Counted from the first letter of the stretch, positions 1-10,120 are shown. The stretch is DNA of 64,000 nucleotides from Neoaquamicrobium sediminum (GCF_013240295.1 NZ_JABETK010000001.1:1178001-1242000), one strand, 5' to 3'. Notes: generated from the letters alone by a model not told the origin. Numbers and translations are program-made.

Positions 1-35
1 TGTCGCGCGAGGAGCCTCGTTTTCGACAGAGACGG

Positions 36-1514
36 TCAGGCCGGCGCGGACGAAGGTCGCGTTTCGCCTTCCACCGGTGCGGCTGCCCCACTCGTGGCAT
101 GGGTCCAGGCGCTGTAGTCCAAGTCGAGGTCGGGGAAGTTGCGCGGATCGAGCACCGGCCGCGCCACACCCGCCCTCAACTGCGCACGGAAGTCGTTGAG
201 GATGCGCAGGGCGACCGGGAACAGCATCATGATCGCCATCAGGTTGACGACCGCCAGCACGCCCATCACCGGATCGGAGAAGAAGAACACCGCGGTGGCA
301 CCGGGCGCCGTCGCTCCGAGAAAGACAACGGCGATGATCGCGACCCTCAGTACATGCAGCGCCGCCGGCTGCCGGGTCATCACGCTCAGCGCGGTCTCGC
401 CGAGATAGTAATTGTAGATGATCGAGCTGAAGGCGAAGAGCAGCACGGCGAAGGTGAGGAAGTATTGCGACCACTCGCCGACATGGCTCACCAGCGACTG
501 CTGGGTCAGCGCGACGCCGTCGATGCCTTCCGCACCCGGCACGTAAACCGGGCTCAGCAGGATGATGAAGGCCGTGCACGAGCAGATGATGATCGTGTCG
601 ATGAATACGGAGAACGACTGGGTGATCCCCTGGCTGAGCGGGTGCCGGACATCGGCCGTGGCCGCGACGTTCGGGGCGGAACCGAGACCCGCCTCGTTGG
701 AAAAGAGGCCACGCCGCAGTCCCTGCGCAAGTGCCGCGCCGACACCGCCGCTGACCGCTTCCTCGATGCCGAATGCGTTGGCGACGATTGTCCACAGCAC
801 GCCCGGAAGTTCGGTGATGTTGAGGATGATGACCAGCAGCGCCATGCCGATATAGCCGAAGGCCATGATCGGGATGATCACATCGGCTGCCTTGGCGATG
901 CGTCGGATGCCGCCATAGACGATGAAGCCGGCGATCACCGCCAGGAACAGGCCGGTCCACAGGCGATCGATGCCCAGGCTGTCCTCTGCAGCACCTGCGA
1001 AGGTGTTGCCCTGGAACGCGTTGAAGCCGAAGGCGAAGGCTGCCATCAGGCAGACGGCGTAAAGCACCGCCAGCCAGCGATATTGAGCGCCGAGACCGTA
1101 GATGATGTATCCGGCCGGGCCGCCGCGAAACGTGCCGTCGCCGTTGGAACGCTTATAGAGCTGCGCCAGCGACGATTCCACGAGGCTTGTCGCCATGCCG
1201 ACCAGCGCGATAGCCCACATCCAGAACACGGCGCCTGGCCCGCCGAGTGTGATCGCAACCGCGACGCCAGCGATATTGCCGCCGCCGACGCGACCGCCGA
1301 CGGAAACGAGAAGCGCCTCGCGCGCGCTGATTGCGTTGGGGTCGCCGCTCTGGTTCTTAGAAGACAGGACACGGAACATCCTGCCGAAGAATTCGAGCTG
1401 GACGAAGCCGCTCATGACGGTGATGAATACGCCGAAGATCACGAGGATCGGTATGAGTGACCATCCCCAGGTCAAATCCTCGATCAGTCCGAAAAAGCTT
1501 CTGATGAGTTCCAT
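36..1514 (-). CDS. Alanine/glycine:cation symporter (AGCS family)
   Basis: Inner-membrane symporter importing small neutral amino acids such as alanine or glycine with Na+ or H+. The 492-residue product is a run of hydrophobic segments from residue ~20 to ~445. It carries two family blocks: GGGNIAG near residue 78 and SNEAGLGSAPNVAA near residue 272, preceded by GLRRGLF. The ATG at 1514 is preferred because GGGAG lies a few bases upstream; the frame stays open to 1565 but without a ribosome site. It is divergent from glcB across a 240-bp gap. The exact substrate cannot be read from sequence. Confidence 0.88.
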   Translation of the reverse strand: MELIRSFFGLIEDLTWGWSLIPILVIFGVFITVMSGFVQLEFFGRMFRVLSSKNQSGDPNAISAREALLVSVGGRVGGGNIAGVAVAITLGGPGAVFWMWAIALVGMATSLVESSLAQLYKRSNGDGTFRGGPAGYIIYGLGAQYRWLAVLYAVCLMAAFAFGFNAFQGNTFAGAAEDSLGIDRLWTGLFLAVIAGFIVYGGIRRIAKAADVIIPIMAFGYIGMALLVIILNITELPGVLWTIVANAFGIEEAVSGGVGAALAQGLRRGLFSNEAGLGSAPNVAATADVRHPLSQGITQSFSVFIDTIIICSCTAFIILLSPVYVPGAEGIDGVALTQQSLVSHVGEWSQYFLTFAVLLFAFSSIIYNYYLGETALSVMTRQPAALHVLRVAIIAVVFLGATAPGATAVFFFSDPVMGVLAVVNLMAIMMLFPVALRILNDFRAQLRAGVARPVLDPRNFPDLDLDYSAWTHATSGAAAPVEGETRPSSAPA

Positions 1515-1756
1515 CGGCTGTCTCCCTTCCAGGCATTGCGCCTTGCCGAATGTTGTCGACTGCACCCGTCAGGAACTGGAAACGACTCAACAGACTTCGT
1601 GGGCCGACGAATAACTATCCTCCCAAGCGCGCGTCCTTGACAACCTCAGGCTTAGTTCGCCCCTCACCACATCGGCGAATTGACCCCGCGCCCCCGGCGT
1701 GGTGAAAGCAGACGGCAACTTTGCCAGCCACGCTTGAAAGACCGGAGACCCCCTGA

Positions 1757-3925
1757 ATGACCGATCAGATCGAGATCCGCGGCCTGAAGGTCGCGCCCGC
1801 GCTATACGCCTTCATCAACAAAGAGGCGCTGCCGGGAACGGGCGTGAGCGAGGACGCGTTCTGGTCGGGCTTTTCTGCGATCGCCAACGATCTCGCGCCA
1901 AAGAACCGCGCGTTGCTCGCCAAGCGCGACGAGATGCAGCGCCAGATCGACGACTGGCACCGTGCCAATGGCGCACCGAGCGACATGGCGGCTTATGAGG
2001 CTTTCCTGCGCGAGATCGGCTACCTGCTGCCGGAAGGCGGAGACTTCAAGGTAACGACGCAGAACGTCGACCCGGAAATTGCGGTGGTCGCCGGGCCCCA
2101 GCTCGTGGTGCCAATCATGAACGCGCGCTTCGCGCTCAACGCGGCCAACGCCCGCTGGGGCTCTCTCTACGATGCGCTTTACGGCACGGACGCGATTCCG
2201 GAGACCGACGGCGCGGAGAAAGGCAAGGGCTATAACCCCAAGCGTGGCGAGAAGGTCATTGCGTGGGCGAAGGCGTTTCTGGACAGCGCGGCACCGCTCG
2301 ACGGCGCGAAATGGACCGACGTGACGGATATCGAGGCGGGCGAAACGCTTGTCCTGAAGACGGCAAACGGCGCGGTCTCGCTTAAAGACCCTGAAAAATA
2401 CGCCGGCCACGCCGAACACGACGGCTGGCGCCATGTGCTTATCAAGAACAACGGGCTCGGCATCGAGATCATCGTCAACCGCGACTGGGAGATCGGCAAA
2501 ACCGATCCGGCGGGCATTGCGGGAGTAAACCTCGAAGCCGCTCTGACCACGATCATGGACTGCGAGGATTCGGTCGCGGCCGTCGATGCGGAAGACAAGA
2601 CGCTGGTCTATCGCAACTGGCTGGGCCTGATGAAGGGCGACCTGACCGAGGAAGTCACCAAGGGCGGCGAGACCTTCACCCGGAAGCTCTACAGCGACTT
2701 CACCTACACCGCCCCCGACAGCTCGGATTTCGTCGTCAAATGCCGCTCGCTGATGCTGATCCGCAACGTCGGGCACCTGATGACGAACCCGGCGATCCTG
2801 CTCGACGACGAGAGCGAGATCCCCGAAGGCATCATGGATGCGGCAATCACAGCGCTGATCGCGCTGCACGATATCGGGCCTGACGGCAGGCGCGCAAATT
2901 CGCGCGAAGGATCGATGTATGTCGTGAAGCCGAAGATGCATGGCCCCGAGGAAGTGGCTTTCGCGGTCGAGCTTTTCGGCCGTGTGGAGGCGATGCTCGG
3001 CATGCAGCCCAACACCATGAAGATGGGCATCATGGACGAGGAGCGCCGTACCACGGTGAACCTCAAGGAGTGCATCCGGGCCGCAAAGGAACGCGTGGTC
3101 TTCATCAACACCGGTTTCCTCGACCGTACCGGCGACGAGATCCACACCTCGATGGAAGCCGGCCCGATGATCCGCAAGGGCGACATGAAGCAGTCGGCCT
3201 GGATTTCCGCCTACGAGCAGTGGAACGTGGATATCGGGCTGGAATGCGGCCTTTCGGGCAGCGCGCAGATCGGCAAGGGTATGTGGGCGATGCCCGACCT
3301 GATGGCCGCGATGCTGGAGCAGAAGATCGGGCATCCGAAAGCCGGCGCCAACACCGCCTGGGTGCCCTCCCCCACGGCCGCCACGCTGCACGCCACGCAT
3401 TACCACAAGGTCGACGTGCACGCGGTGCAGGAGGGTTTGAAGTCGCGCGAACGGGCGAAGCTTTCCGACATCCTTTCGGTGCCGGTCGCTACGCGGCCGA
3501 ACTGGAGCGCAGAGGACATCCAGCACGAACTCGACAACAATGCCCAGGGCATCCTCGGCTATGTCGTGCGCTGGATCGACCAGGGCGTCGGCTGCTCCAA
3601 AGTGCCCGACATCAACGATGTCGGGCTTATGGAGGATCGCGCCACGCTTCGCATCTCCTCGCAGCATATAGCCAACTGGCTGCACCACGGCGTCTGCTCG
3701 CGCGACCAGGTGATGGAGACGATGAAGCGCATGGCGACCGTGGTCGACCGCCAGAATGCCGGCGATCCGCTCTATCGGCCGATGGCGCCCGATTTCGACA
3801 ATTCCATCGCCTTCCTCGCCGCGCTCGATCTCGTCTTCAAGGGGCGCGAGCAACCGAGCGGCTACACCGAACCCGTCCTGCATGCCCGCCGCCTGGAATT
3901 GAAGGCGCGGGATCGCGCCGGATAG
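1757..3925 (+). CDS. glcB: Malate synthase G
   Basis: Condenses glyoxylate with acetyl-CoA to malate in the glyoxylate cycle or glycolate use. At 722 residues it is the expected length for the G isoform (about 720), much longer than the A isoform. Visible family blocks include [11 protein letters not shown] near 267, the region around [13 protein letters not shown]-like [12 protein letters not shown] near 387, and [11 protein letters not shown] in the TIM-barrel part. It is monocistronic in appearance, with tsaB starting 20 bp after its stop. No isocitrate lyase gene is in the window. Confidence 0.95.
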   Translation: MTDQIEIRGLKVAPALYAFINKEALPGTGVSEDAFWSGFSAIANDLAPKNRALLAKRDEMQRQIDDWHRANGAPSDMAAYEAFLREIGYLLPEGGDFKVTTQNVDPEIAVVAGPQLVVPIMNARFALNAANARWGSLYDALYGTDAIPETDGAEKGKGYNPKRGEKVIAWAKAFLDSAAPLDGAKWTDVTDIEAGETLVLKTANGAVSLKDPEKYAGHAEHDGWRHVLIKNNGLGIEIIVNRDWEIGKTDPAGIAGVNLEAALTTIMDCEDSVAAVDAEDKTLVYRNWLGLMKGDLTEEVTKGGETFTRKLYSDFTYTAPDSSDFVVKCRSLMLIRNVGHLMTNPAILLDDESEIPEGIMDAAITALIALHDIGPDGRRANSREGSMYVVKPKMHGPEEVAFAVELFGRVEAMLGMQPNTMKMGIMDEERRTTVNLKECIRAAKERVVFINTGFLDRTGDEIHTSMEAGPMIRKGDMKQSAWISAYEQWNVDIGLECGLSGSAQIGKGMWAMPDLMAAMLEQKIGHPKAGANTAWVPSPTAATLHATHYHKVDVHAVQEGLKSRERAKLSDILSVPVATRPNWSAEDIQHELDNNAQGILGYVVRWIDQGVGCSKVPDINDVGLMEDRATLRISSQHIANWLHHGVCSRDQVMETMKRMATVVDRQNAGDPLYRPMAPDFDNSIAFLAALDLVFKGREQPSGYTEPVLHARRLELKARDRAG

Positions 3926-3944
3926 GAAGATCGCGGGAACAGCC

Positions 3945-4586
3945 TTGCGCCTCCTCGCCATCGATACATCGGCCAACCTGTGCGCCGCCTGCGTTTATGA
4001 AGCGGGCGGCGAGCGCGGGCGCGCGGTGCTCGACCTCGGCAAGGGACATGCCGAGCATCTGATGAGCGTGATCGATACCGCGCTCAAGGAGGCCGGGACG
4101 GCCTATGGCGACCTCGACGCAATCGCTGTTTCAGTGGGACCTGGCTCATTCACGGGCGTGCGGGTCGGCGTTGCGGCCGCGCGCGGGCTGGCGCTGGCGC
4201 TTAAGGTACCGGCCGTCGGCATCACGACGCTCGAGGCCATTGCCGAGGAATGCCGTGACGCCGACCCCGACAGGCCGATCATCGCCCGCATCGACGCCGG
4301 CCGGGGACAGGCCTATGTCGCCGCCTTCGCGGCAGATGGCACGCCAACCCTCGATCCGGCCGCAGTCGGTGTAGACGAAGCGGAAGCGCTGATACGGGAG
4401 ACGGGCGCAGACACGTTGCTGGCCGAAGGCAAGACTGCGGACATCGGGACCTATGCGCGCATCGCCATCAAGCGGCTGGAGCAGGATCCGCACACGGCAT
4501 CGCTGCCGCCGAGGCCGCTCTACCTGCGCGATGCCGACGCGAAACCACAGGGCGCCTTCGCGTTGCCGCGAAAGGATGCGCCGTGA
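3945..4586 (+). CDS. tsaB: tRNA threonylcarbamoyladenosine biosynthesis protein TsaB
   Basis: Non-catalytic partner of TsaD in making t6A37 on ANN-decoding tRNAs; acts with TsaE in the cytoplasm. The 213-residue protein opens with the ASKHA-fold strand LLAIDTSANLCAACV and has the hallmark GPGSFTGVRVGVAAARGLA near residue 64. The start codon is TTG at 3945, set by the conserved N-terminus; no closer ATG fits. It overlaps rimI by four bases, so the two are translationally coupled, as is common for this pair. Confidence 0.93.
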   Translation: MRLLAIDTSANLCAACVYEAGGERGRAVLDLGKGHAEHLMSVIDTALKEAGTAYGDLDAIAVSVGPGSFTGVRVGVAAARGLALALKVPAVGITTLEAIAEECRDADPDRPIIARIDAGRGQAYVAAFAADGTPTLDPAAVGVDEAEALIRETGADTLLAEGKTADIGTYARIAIKRLEQDPHTASLPPRPLYLRDADAKPQGAFALPRKDAP

Positions 4587-5074
4587 AGCTGCCGTTCTTC
4601 GCGCCGCCGCTGGAATTCGCGATCGAAAGGCTTTCGACCGACGACGCGGATCACCTTCCGAACATCCATGCAGAACACTTTCTGCGCCCCTGGTCCGAGG
4701 ACGAGTTCAGCTCGCTGCTCGACCAGACGCCGGTTTTCGGCTTTGCGGCGTGGCCGGTGGGCCAGCGCAGGGCGCGGCCGGTCGGTTTCGTGCTGGCAAG
4801 GCTGGCGGCGGGCGAGGCCGAGATCCTGACGATTGCCGTGGCGCGCAGCCACAGGCGGCTCGGACTCGGTCGCGACCTGATGGAGGCGGTGCTGCGCACG
4901 CTTCATGCCGATCGGGCCGAAGCGCTGTTCCTTGAAGTCGACGAGATGAACATGCCGGCTCTGTCGCTCTACAGGCGGCTAGGTTTTCGGGAGGTCGGCC
5001 GCAGGCCCGGCTATTACGAGCAGCCCGACGGGCCGCGCAGCGCGGCGCTTGTCATGCGGCGCGATCTTCGCTAG
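4583..5074 (+). CDS. rimI: Ribosomal protein S18 alanine N-acetyltransferase (RimI-type GNAT)
   Basis: GNAT acetyltransferase expected to acetylate the N-terminal alanine of ribosomal protein S18. The acetyl-CoA loop is seen in ILTIAVARSHRRLGLGRDLM (about residues 73-92, R-x-x-G-x-G/A motif), followed by LFLEVDEMNMPALSLYRRLGF, typical of RimI (NxxAxxLY). The start is a GTG overlapping the tsaB stop. At 163 residues it is near family size. Context next to tsaB supports RimI over other GNATs. Confidence 0.88.
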   Translation: MKLPFFAPPLEFAIERLSTDDADHLPNIHAEHFLRPWSEDEFSSLLDQTPVFGFAAWPVGQRRARPVGFVLARLAAGEAEILTIAVARSHRRLGLGRDLMEAVLRTLHADRAEALFLEVDEMNMPALSLYRRLGFREVGRRPGYYEQPDGPRSAALVMRRDLR

Positions 5075-5107
5075 CCGGTTAGGCGATGCACGGGGGCCGC
5101 AAGAAGA

Positions 5108-5899
5108 ATGATCGGGACGATCCGTCTGGTGCTGGCGCTTCTGGCAGCGGCCATCGCTACACCCTGCCTGGCTCTCTGGCAGTTCGTCGCCCTGCGGACG
5201 GGGTGGCTCGACGAGCGACCGGCCCCGCGCATCTGGCACAGGCTGGTCACCAAGCTGCTGGGCATGCGCATTCGGGTTTACGGAGAAATCGCCGCCGGGC
5301 GGCCGCTGCTAATCGCGTCCAATCACGTCTCATGGACCGACATCATGGTGCTCGGTTCGCTGGCGGACGTGCATTTCATCGCCAAATCCGAACTTGCCGG
5401 CTGGCCGATCATGGGCACGCTGGCGCGACTGCAACGCACCGTCTTCGTCGAGCGGGAGCGGCGCGGGCGCTCTGGTGAACAGGCCGGGGAGATCGGCGCC
5501 CGGCTGAGCAATGGCGACCCGATCGTGCTGTTCGCGGAAGGCAGCACGTCCGACGGCAATCTCATGCTGCCGTTCAAGTCGACGCTTTTCGGCGCGGCGC
5601 GGAAAGCGCTGGAAGCCAATGGCGGAAGGACGGTTACGATCCAGCCGGTGGCGATCGCCTATACGCGCCTGCAAGGCATGCCGATGGGCCGCCTGCACCG
5701 CGCCCACGCGGCATGGATCGGAGAACGGGCGCTGGTGCCTCATTTGCGCGAGCTTCTGTCTGAGGGCGCGATCGACCTCGAGGTGCATTTCGGCGAGCCG
5801 GTGCTGGCGACGCCCGACGCCGATCGCAAGCAGATCGCCAGAGAGGTGGAACGCCAGGTGCGGACGATGCTCGCAGCGGCACTGCACAACCCCGCCTGA
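5108..5899 (+). CDS. plsC: 1-acyl-sn-glycerol-3-phosphate acyltransferase
   Basis: Membrane-bound acyltransferase that adds the second acyl chain to lysophosphatidic acid. The 263-residue protein has an N-terminal hydrophobic segment (residues ~5-27), the catalytic HX4D box in SNHVSWTD near residue 75, FVEREARR-like FVERERRG, and the substrate motif FAEGSTSDG near 142. It follows tsaB-rimI on the same strand after a 33-bp gap. In related genomes, as I recall, this gene is followed by miaB; here the pilin gene follows instead (see the inversion finding). Confidence 0.88.
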   Translation: MIGTIRLVLALLAAAIATPCLALWQFVALRTGWLDERPAPRIWHRLVTKLLGMRIRVYGEIAAGRPLLIASNHVSWTDIMVLGSLADVHFIAKSELAGWPIMGTLARLQRTVFVERERRGRSGEQAGEIGARLSNGDPIVLFAEGSTSDGNLMLPFKSTLFGAARKALEANGGRTVTIQPVAIAYTRLQGMPMGRLHRAHAAWIGERALVPHLRELLSEGAIDLEVHFGEPVLATPDADRKQIAREVERQVRTMLAAALHNPA

Positions 5900-5960
5900 T
5901 GCGCCCGGAAGGCCGCAAGGCAGGTCCTTAAAAAGCAACGGCAAACCTTATTTGGCGATT

Positions 5961-5981
5961 AACCAAGTGCACGACTTGGTT
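5961..5981. other. Perfect 8-bp inverted repeat upstream of the pilin gene
   Basis: Arms AACCAAGT and ACTTGGTT are separated by five bases. The site lies 62 bp after plsC and 129 bp before the pilin start, and the right arm runs into TTTTCG. It could be a weak terminator for plsC or an operator for the pilin promoter; sequence alone does not decide. Confidence 0.45.
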
Positions 5982-6110
5982 TTCGAAAGATTTCGGTAAG
6001 GGTATTTCTTAAGCCGTTTGAAAGAGCTCTCTCGTAGTGTGCAGCCATCCGATCGACACAGCAGAAACGTTGACGGAAGTGCTGTAAACACATCGAGTAA
6101 GGAGCTCACC

Positions 6111-6287
6111 ATGTCGAAGATCGTTGCACGTTTTGTTAAGGACGAATCCGGCGCGACCGCCATCGAATACGGCCTGATCGCGGCCCTCATTGCACTCGCC
6201 ATCGTTGCCGGCGCCACCACGCTCGGCAATGCGCTGGACAACCAGTTCAGCTTCCTGGCCGACGAGCTGAAGAACGCTCAGAACTAA
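6111..6287 (+). CDS. pilA: Flp/Fap-type type IVb pilin
   Basis: Major pilin of the tad pilus, exported and assembled at the inner membrane. The 58-residue precursor has a basic leader ending in SG, then ATAIEYGLIAALIALA, giving cleavage after Gly14 with Glu at +5 and Tyr at +6, the Flp signature. The mature pilin is about 44 residues. The start at 6111 is fixed by AAGGAG at 6099-6104; an upstream in-frame start at 6018 would give an implausible leader. A strong terminator follows, separating it from cpaA and probably allowing higher expression. Confidence 0.95.
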   Translation: MSKIVARFVKDESGATAIEYGLIAALIALAIVAGATTLGNALDNQFSFLADELKNAQN

Positions 6288-6321
6288 TTTTGATACCACA
6301 GGGTGCTTCGCCACCCCGTCG

Positions 6322-6354
6322 AATGGCCGCCCACCCGGGCGGCCATTTTCGTTT
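6322..6354 (+). terminator. Rho-independent terminator after the pilin gene
   Basis: A 9-bp perfect stem, ATGGCCGCC with GGCGGCCAT, closes a six-base loop and is followed by TTTTCGTTT. It lies 35 bp after the pilin stop and before cpaA. Confidence 0.85.
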
Positions 6355-6440
6355 CGGATTGAAGCGCGCGACTTCACCAAAGCTTAAGCGCGCGGATGCT
6401 AGACTATTGCAAGTGAAAATGCCGGCTGGATGGTGCAGCG

Positions 6441-6962
6441 ATGCTTGAAGCGCTGATTTTCGTGGTCTTTCCCTTCTGCATGGTCTTTGCGGCCGTTTCC
6501 GACATGCTCTCTATGACAATCGCCAACCGCGTGTCGCTGATCCTGATCGCGACCTTCGCAGTGGTCGCGCCGATGACTGGAATGGACTGGGCCACTTACG
6601 GCTGGCACTTCGCGGCGGCAGGCCTCGTGCTTTCTGTGACGTTTTCCCTGTTTGCCCTTGGCGCCATGGGCGGCGGCGATGCCAAGCTGCTGGCAGCGAC
6701 GGCTCTGTGGATGGGTTTTTCCGGCGAGCTGGTTGCCTATCTCGTCAACGCATCGATCATCGGCGGGCTGCTGACGCTGCTGCTGATCCTCTACCGCGGC
6801 TCCAGTCTCGCCGTTCTGACCGGCAACAACGTCTTCCTGCGCCACTTCGCCAATGACAAGTTGGGCATCCCCTACGGCGTCGCGCTCGGCATCAGCGGCC
6901 TCATCATGTATCCCTCGACGGCGCCGGTGCAGTGGGCACTGGCACGCCTGACGGCGCTGTAA
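6441..6962 (+). CDS. cpaA: Prepilin peptidase CpaA/TadV
   Basis: Inner-membrane aspartyl protease of the A24 family that removes the leader of the Flp pilin and pseudopilins. The 173-residue protein is almost entirely hydrophobic. The two catalytic aspartates are expected in the SDMLSM...IANRVS segment near residue 23 and in GGGDAKLLAATALW near residue 77, the GxGDxK motif of the family. It is the first gene after the pilin terminator, with cpaB 132 bp downstream. Confidence 0.92.
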   Translation: MLEALIFVVFPFCMVFAAVSDMLSMTIANRVSLILIATFAVVAPMTGMDWATYGWHFAAAGLVLSVTFSLFALGAMGGGDAKLLAATALWMGFSGELVAYLVNASIIGGLLTLLLILYRGSSLAVLTGNNVFLRHFANDKLGIPYGVALGISGLIMYPSTAPVQWALARLTAL

Positions 6963-7020
6963 GCAACGGTACCGTACAGTTCGTGTAAACTTTAAATTAA
7001 TCACGATTGTAAGGCAGCCA

Positions 7021-7035
7021 TTAACCCTAATTTGA
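7021..7035. promoter_or_regulatory. Possible CtrA-binding site upstream of cpaB
   Basis: TTAA-N7-TTGA differs by one base from the CtrA consensus TTAA-N7-TTAA. It sits 60 bp before cpaB in an AT-rich gap containing further TTAA half-sites at 6993 and 6998. CtrA control of pilus genes is known from Caulobacter; its use here is inference. Confidence 0.35.
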
Positions 7036-7094
7036 CGATTGGAACCGCAAAGTCCGGCTCGGCTATGGGATTTGCCGAGTAAGAGGTTCGGACA

Positions 7095-7907
7095 ATGGCT
7101 CCAACGCGTGTGATCATTCTTGGCGTCGCCGTCGTAACGGCGCTCGGCGCAGGCTATGTCGCCAAGAACATGTCGGCACCGCCCGCGCAGATCGTCAGCA
7201 GTGCGCCAAGCGAACCGGCAATCCGGCTGACCGAGGTGCTGGTGCTCGACGGCGATGTGGCCATGGGCGCGACGCTCGGCGACAGCCTGAGCTGGCAGTC
7301 CTGGCCTTCGGCAGGCATCAACGAGAATTTCATAACACGCGACGCGGACCCGGAAGCCCTCGAGGAGTTCAAGGGCGCTATCGCACGCGTACCGATCTAC
7401 GAAGGTGAGCCGCTTCGGCGCTCGAAGCTCATCGGCCAAGGCCAGAGCTTCATGTCGTCCATCCTGCCGACAGGCAAACGCGCCGTGGCGACGCAGATCG
7501 CAGCCGATACCTCGGCGGGCGGCTTCATCCTGCCAAACGATTATGTCGACGTGATCATGACCCGCCGTAATTCGGCGCAGGAAGGCGGCGGTGACGCCTA
7601 CGTGACGGAGACAATCCTCAAGAATATCCGGGTTCTCGCCATCGACCAGGCGATCCAGGAAGACGAGGAAGGCCGGCGCGTGCGCGTCGGCGACACAGCC
7701 ACCCTGGAACTGACGCCGCAGCAGGCGGAGATCATCACGGTCGCCCAGCAGATGGCCGATCGGCTCGCGCTGTCGCTGAGGGCGATCGTCGACACCCAGG
7801 AAGTGGTTCAAGACCAAGCAGATTATCTGGTCTCCGGCGAAGGCAGGCGCGGAACCGTGCGCCTCATCAAGTCCGGAGAGATGAGCGAAGTGGGGGCTCG
7901 CAAATGA
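7095..7907 (+). CDS. cpaB: Flp pilus assembly protein CpaB/RcpC
   Basis: Periplasmic or membrane-anchored component of the tad pilus outer-membrane channel. The 270-residue protein has one N-terminal membrane segment (residues ~4-20), then a SAF domain (VLVLDGDVAMGATLGDSLSWQSWP, near 48) and the RcpC domain with LPTGKRAVATQIAADTS and NDYVDVIMTRR. An AGAGG ribosome site precedes ATG 7095. Its stop overlaps the cpaC start by four bases. Confidence 0.92.
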   Translation: MAPTRVIILGVAVVTALGAGYVAKNMSAPPAQIVSSAPSEPAIRLTEVLVLDGDVAMGATLGDSLSWQSWPSAGINENFITRDADPEALEEFKGAIARVPIYEGEPLRRSKLIGQGQSFMSSILPTGKRAVATQIAADTSAGGFILPNDYVDVIMTRRNSAQEGGGDAYVTETILKNIRVLAIDQAIQEDEEGRRVRVGDTATLELTPQQAEIITVAQQMADRLALSLRAIVDTQEVVQDQADYLVSGEGRRGTVRLIKSGEMSEVGARK

Positions 7908-9406
7908 AAGCCTTGAAGGAACTGGGAACGGCAAGGACTTTGCTGCGCGCAGCCGCGGTGTCGCTGATCGCGCTGTCGGCAACCACCGGGGCCGGGCTGG
8001 GCCTGCTCGCTACGGCTACAGATACCCATGCGCAGGGCATGGTTACCGTAGGCAATGCCGGGACCAGCCAGCGCATCTCGCTTGGCCTCAACAAGTCGAT
8101 CGTCATCGACCTGCCGCGCGACGCCTATGACATATTGGTTGCGAACCCAGGTGTCGCCGACGCCGTTACACGCACCGCACGGCGCATCTACCTGTTCGGC
8201 AAGCAGGTTGGCGAAACCAACATCTTCGTCTTCGGGCCCAATGGCGAGCAGATCGCGAGCCTCGATCTCCGTGTCGAGCGCGACGTCGCCGGCCTCGACA
8301 GTCATCTCAAGCGTTTCCTGCCGAATTCCGACATCAAGGCGGAACTGGTCAACGACAATGTCGTGCTGACGGGTACGGTCGAGACCCCACTTGATGCAAA
8401 GCGCGCGGTTGACCTTGCAACGCTGTTCGTGAGCGGCGGCGAGGCTACAACGGGGCAGTATTCGCAGACTGCGGCAGGCGGCAGCGCTGCGGCGGGTGTG
8501 GCCATCGACAATCCGGACAGCGGACGTCGACGCAGCGCCATCGTCAACATGCTGCGCGTGATCGGCGAAGACCAGGTGACGCTCAAGGTGACCGTTGCGG
8601 AGGTGAGCCGCTCGGTCATGAAGCAGCTCGGCGTCAACATGGTAGCGCAGACCGACGGCTTTCGTTTCGACATGCTCGATCCCTCCCAACTGGTACGGGC
8701 GGGAACGGGTCTGGGCGGCGCGGACCTGTTGCAGGGCTATATCAACGCCATGGAGCAGTCCGGCGTCATGCGGACGCTGGCGGAACCGACACTGACCGCC
8801 GTTTCCGGCGAGAAGGCGACGTTCCGGGCAGGTGGCGAATACAATGTCATCACCAATGTCGAGAACGAGGATGGTCGTTTCGTCCGCACGCTGACCCAGA
8901 TCGAGTACGGCATCGGGCTCGAATTCCAGCCGGTCGTGCTGTCGCCCGGACGCATCAGCCTGCGGGTGCGCACATCGGTTTCCGAACCGACGCCCGAAGG
9001 TGCGGTCGAGGTCGCTGGCGAAAACATCCTTTCGCTGCGCAAGCGCCTTGCCGACACCACGGTCGAACTGCCCTCCGGCGGGTCGATGATGATCGCCGGG
9101 CTGGTCCAGGACAATGTGCGCCAGACCTACAATCGCATACCCGGCCTGTCGCAGGTTCCTGTTCTGGGCACGCTCTTCCGCAGCCGCGACTTCAATCGCA
9201 GCGAGACGGAGCTGGTCATCCTGGTCACCCCTTACATCTCCAAGCCGGTGGCGCGGACCGCGCTGGCAAAGCCGGACGATAATTTCACCCCTGCAAGCGA
9301 CGGCGCAGGCATCTTCCTCGGGCGCGTCAACCGCGTCTACGGGTCGATGCAGACCGACAGGCCGGCCGGGCGCTATCACGGCGTCGTCGGCTTCATCTAC
9401 AAGTGA
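7904..9406 (+). CDS. cpaC: Tad pilus secretin CpaC/RcpA
   Basis: Outer-membrane secretin through which the tad pilus passes. The 500-residue protein has a long signal peptide ending near residue 45 (THAQG), the pilus secretin N-domain (LGLNKSIVIDLPRDAYDILVANP-type, starting near 60), a BON-like segment near 140, and the secretin domain from ~245. That domain includes MRTLAEPTLTAVSGEKATF near 288 and VPVLGTLFRSRDF near 420. It overlaps cpaB by four bases and is followed by the cpaD lipoprotein. Confidence 0.94.
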   Translation: MKALKELGTARTLLRAAAVSLIALSATTGAGLGLLATATDTHAQGMVTVGNAGTSQRISLGLNKSIVIDLPRDAYDILVANPGVADAVTRTARRIYLFGKQVGETNIFVFGPNGEQIASLDLRVERDVAGLDSHLKRFLPNSDIKAELVNDNVVLTGTVETPLDAKRAVDLATLFVSGGEATTGQYSQTAAGGSAAAGVAIDNPDSGRRRSAIVNMLRVIGEDQVTLKVTVAEVSRSVMKQLGVNMVAQTDGFRFDMLDPSQLVRAGTGLGGADLLQGYINAMEQSGVMRTLAEPTLTAVSGEKATFRAGGEYNVITNVENEDGRFVRTLTQIEYGIGLEFQPVVLSPGRISLRVRTSVSEPTPEGAVEVAGENILSLRKRLADTTVELPSGGSMMIAGLVQDNVRQTYNRIPGLSQVPVLGTLFRSRDFNRSETELVILVTPYISKPVARTALAKPDDNFTPASDGAGIFLGRVNRVYGSMQTDRPAGRYHGVVGFIYK

Positions 9407-9418
9407 TCGGAGTGGATC

Positions 9419-10099
9419 ATGTCTGACGTGCTCTTGAACAATGCGCCGCGCCTGACCCTGGTGGCAGCCGTCGCCGCGCTCCTGATGGCGGGCTGCGCCA
9501 ACCGGGACAGCATCCAGGTCGGCTCCATTCCGGACGACTATCGCACTTCGCATCCGATCGTCATCGGCGAAAAGGACAAGAAGATCGATATTCCCGTCGG
9601 CCTGATGGACCGGGGCCTTTCCCGCATGCAGCGCGCGGCCGTGGACGGTTTCATCGCCGACTACGACCGCTCCGCAGCGCCGGTGGTAACGGTTCTGACG
9701 CCTTACGGATCACCCAACCAGAATGCGGCATCGCTGGTTTCCGCCGACATGGTCAAGCGGCTGCGCGCGGCTGGCGTCCCGGAAGGCTACATACTGCACC
9801 AGCCTTATGAGGCAGCCAGCTACGGCGACAACGCGCCGATCCGGCTGATCTACTCGGAGATGACTGCGTCGACCGGGCAGTGCGGCCGGTGGCCGGCCGA
9901 CCTGCTCGAAGATTCGGAAAACAAGCATTGGGCCAATTTCGGCTGCTCCTACCAGAACAACCTGGCAGCACAGGTGGCTAATCCGGCCGATTTCCTCGGA
10001 CCGCGCAAGCAGTCCGAAGTGGACAGCACACGCAGGGGCGCATCGATCGACGAATACCGGCGCCGCACAAGCGGCTGGGACCAGGAAGTCGAATACTGA
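9419..10099 (+). CDS. cpaD: Tad pilus lipoprotein CpaD
   Basis: Outer-membrane lipoprotein that supports the secretin. The 226-residue precursor has a signal peptide with the lipobox LMAGC (Cys at about residue 26). The CpaD family region contains RLIYSEMTASTGQCGRWPADL and NFGCSYQNNLAAQVANP, with conserved cysteines in the C-terminal half. It lies between cpaC and cpaE in the usual operon order. Confidence 0.92.
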   Translation: MSDVLLNNAPRLTLVAAVAALLMAGCANRDSIQVGSIPDDYRTSHPIVIGEKDKKIDIPVGLMDRGLSRMQRAAVDGFIADYDRSAAPVVTVLTPYGSPNQNAASLVSADMVKRLRAAGVPEGYILHQPYEAASYGDNAPIRLIYSEMTASTGQCGRWPADLLEDSENKHWANFGCSYQNNLAAQVANPADFLGPRKQSEVDSTRRGASIDEYRRRTSGWDQEVEY

Positions 10100-10120
10100 T
10101 GAACACCGGGGGCGCATGAC

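Noticed and set aside
1802-3976. A 724-codon open frame antisense to glcB
   Set aside because: Malate synthase is full length and well conserved; the antisense frame is rich in His/Arg/Val from codon bias only.
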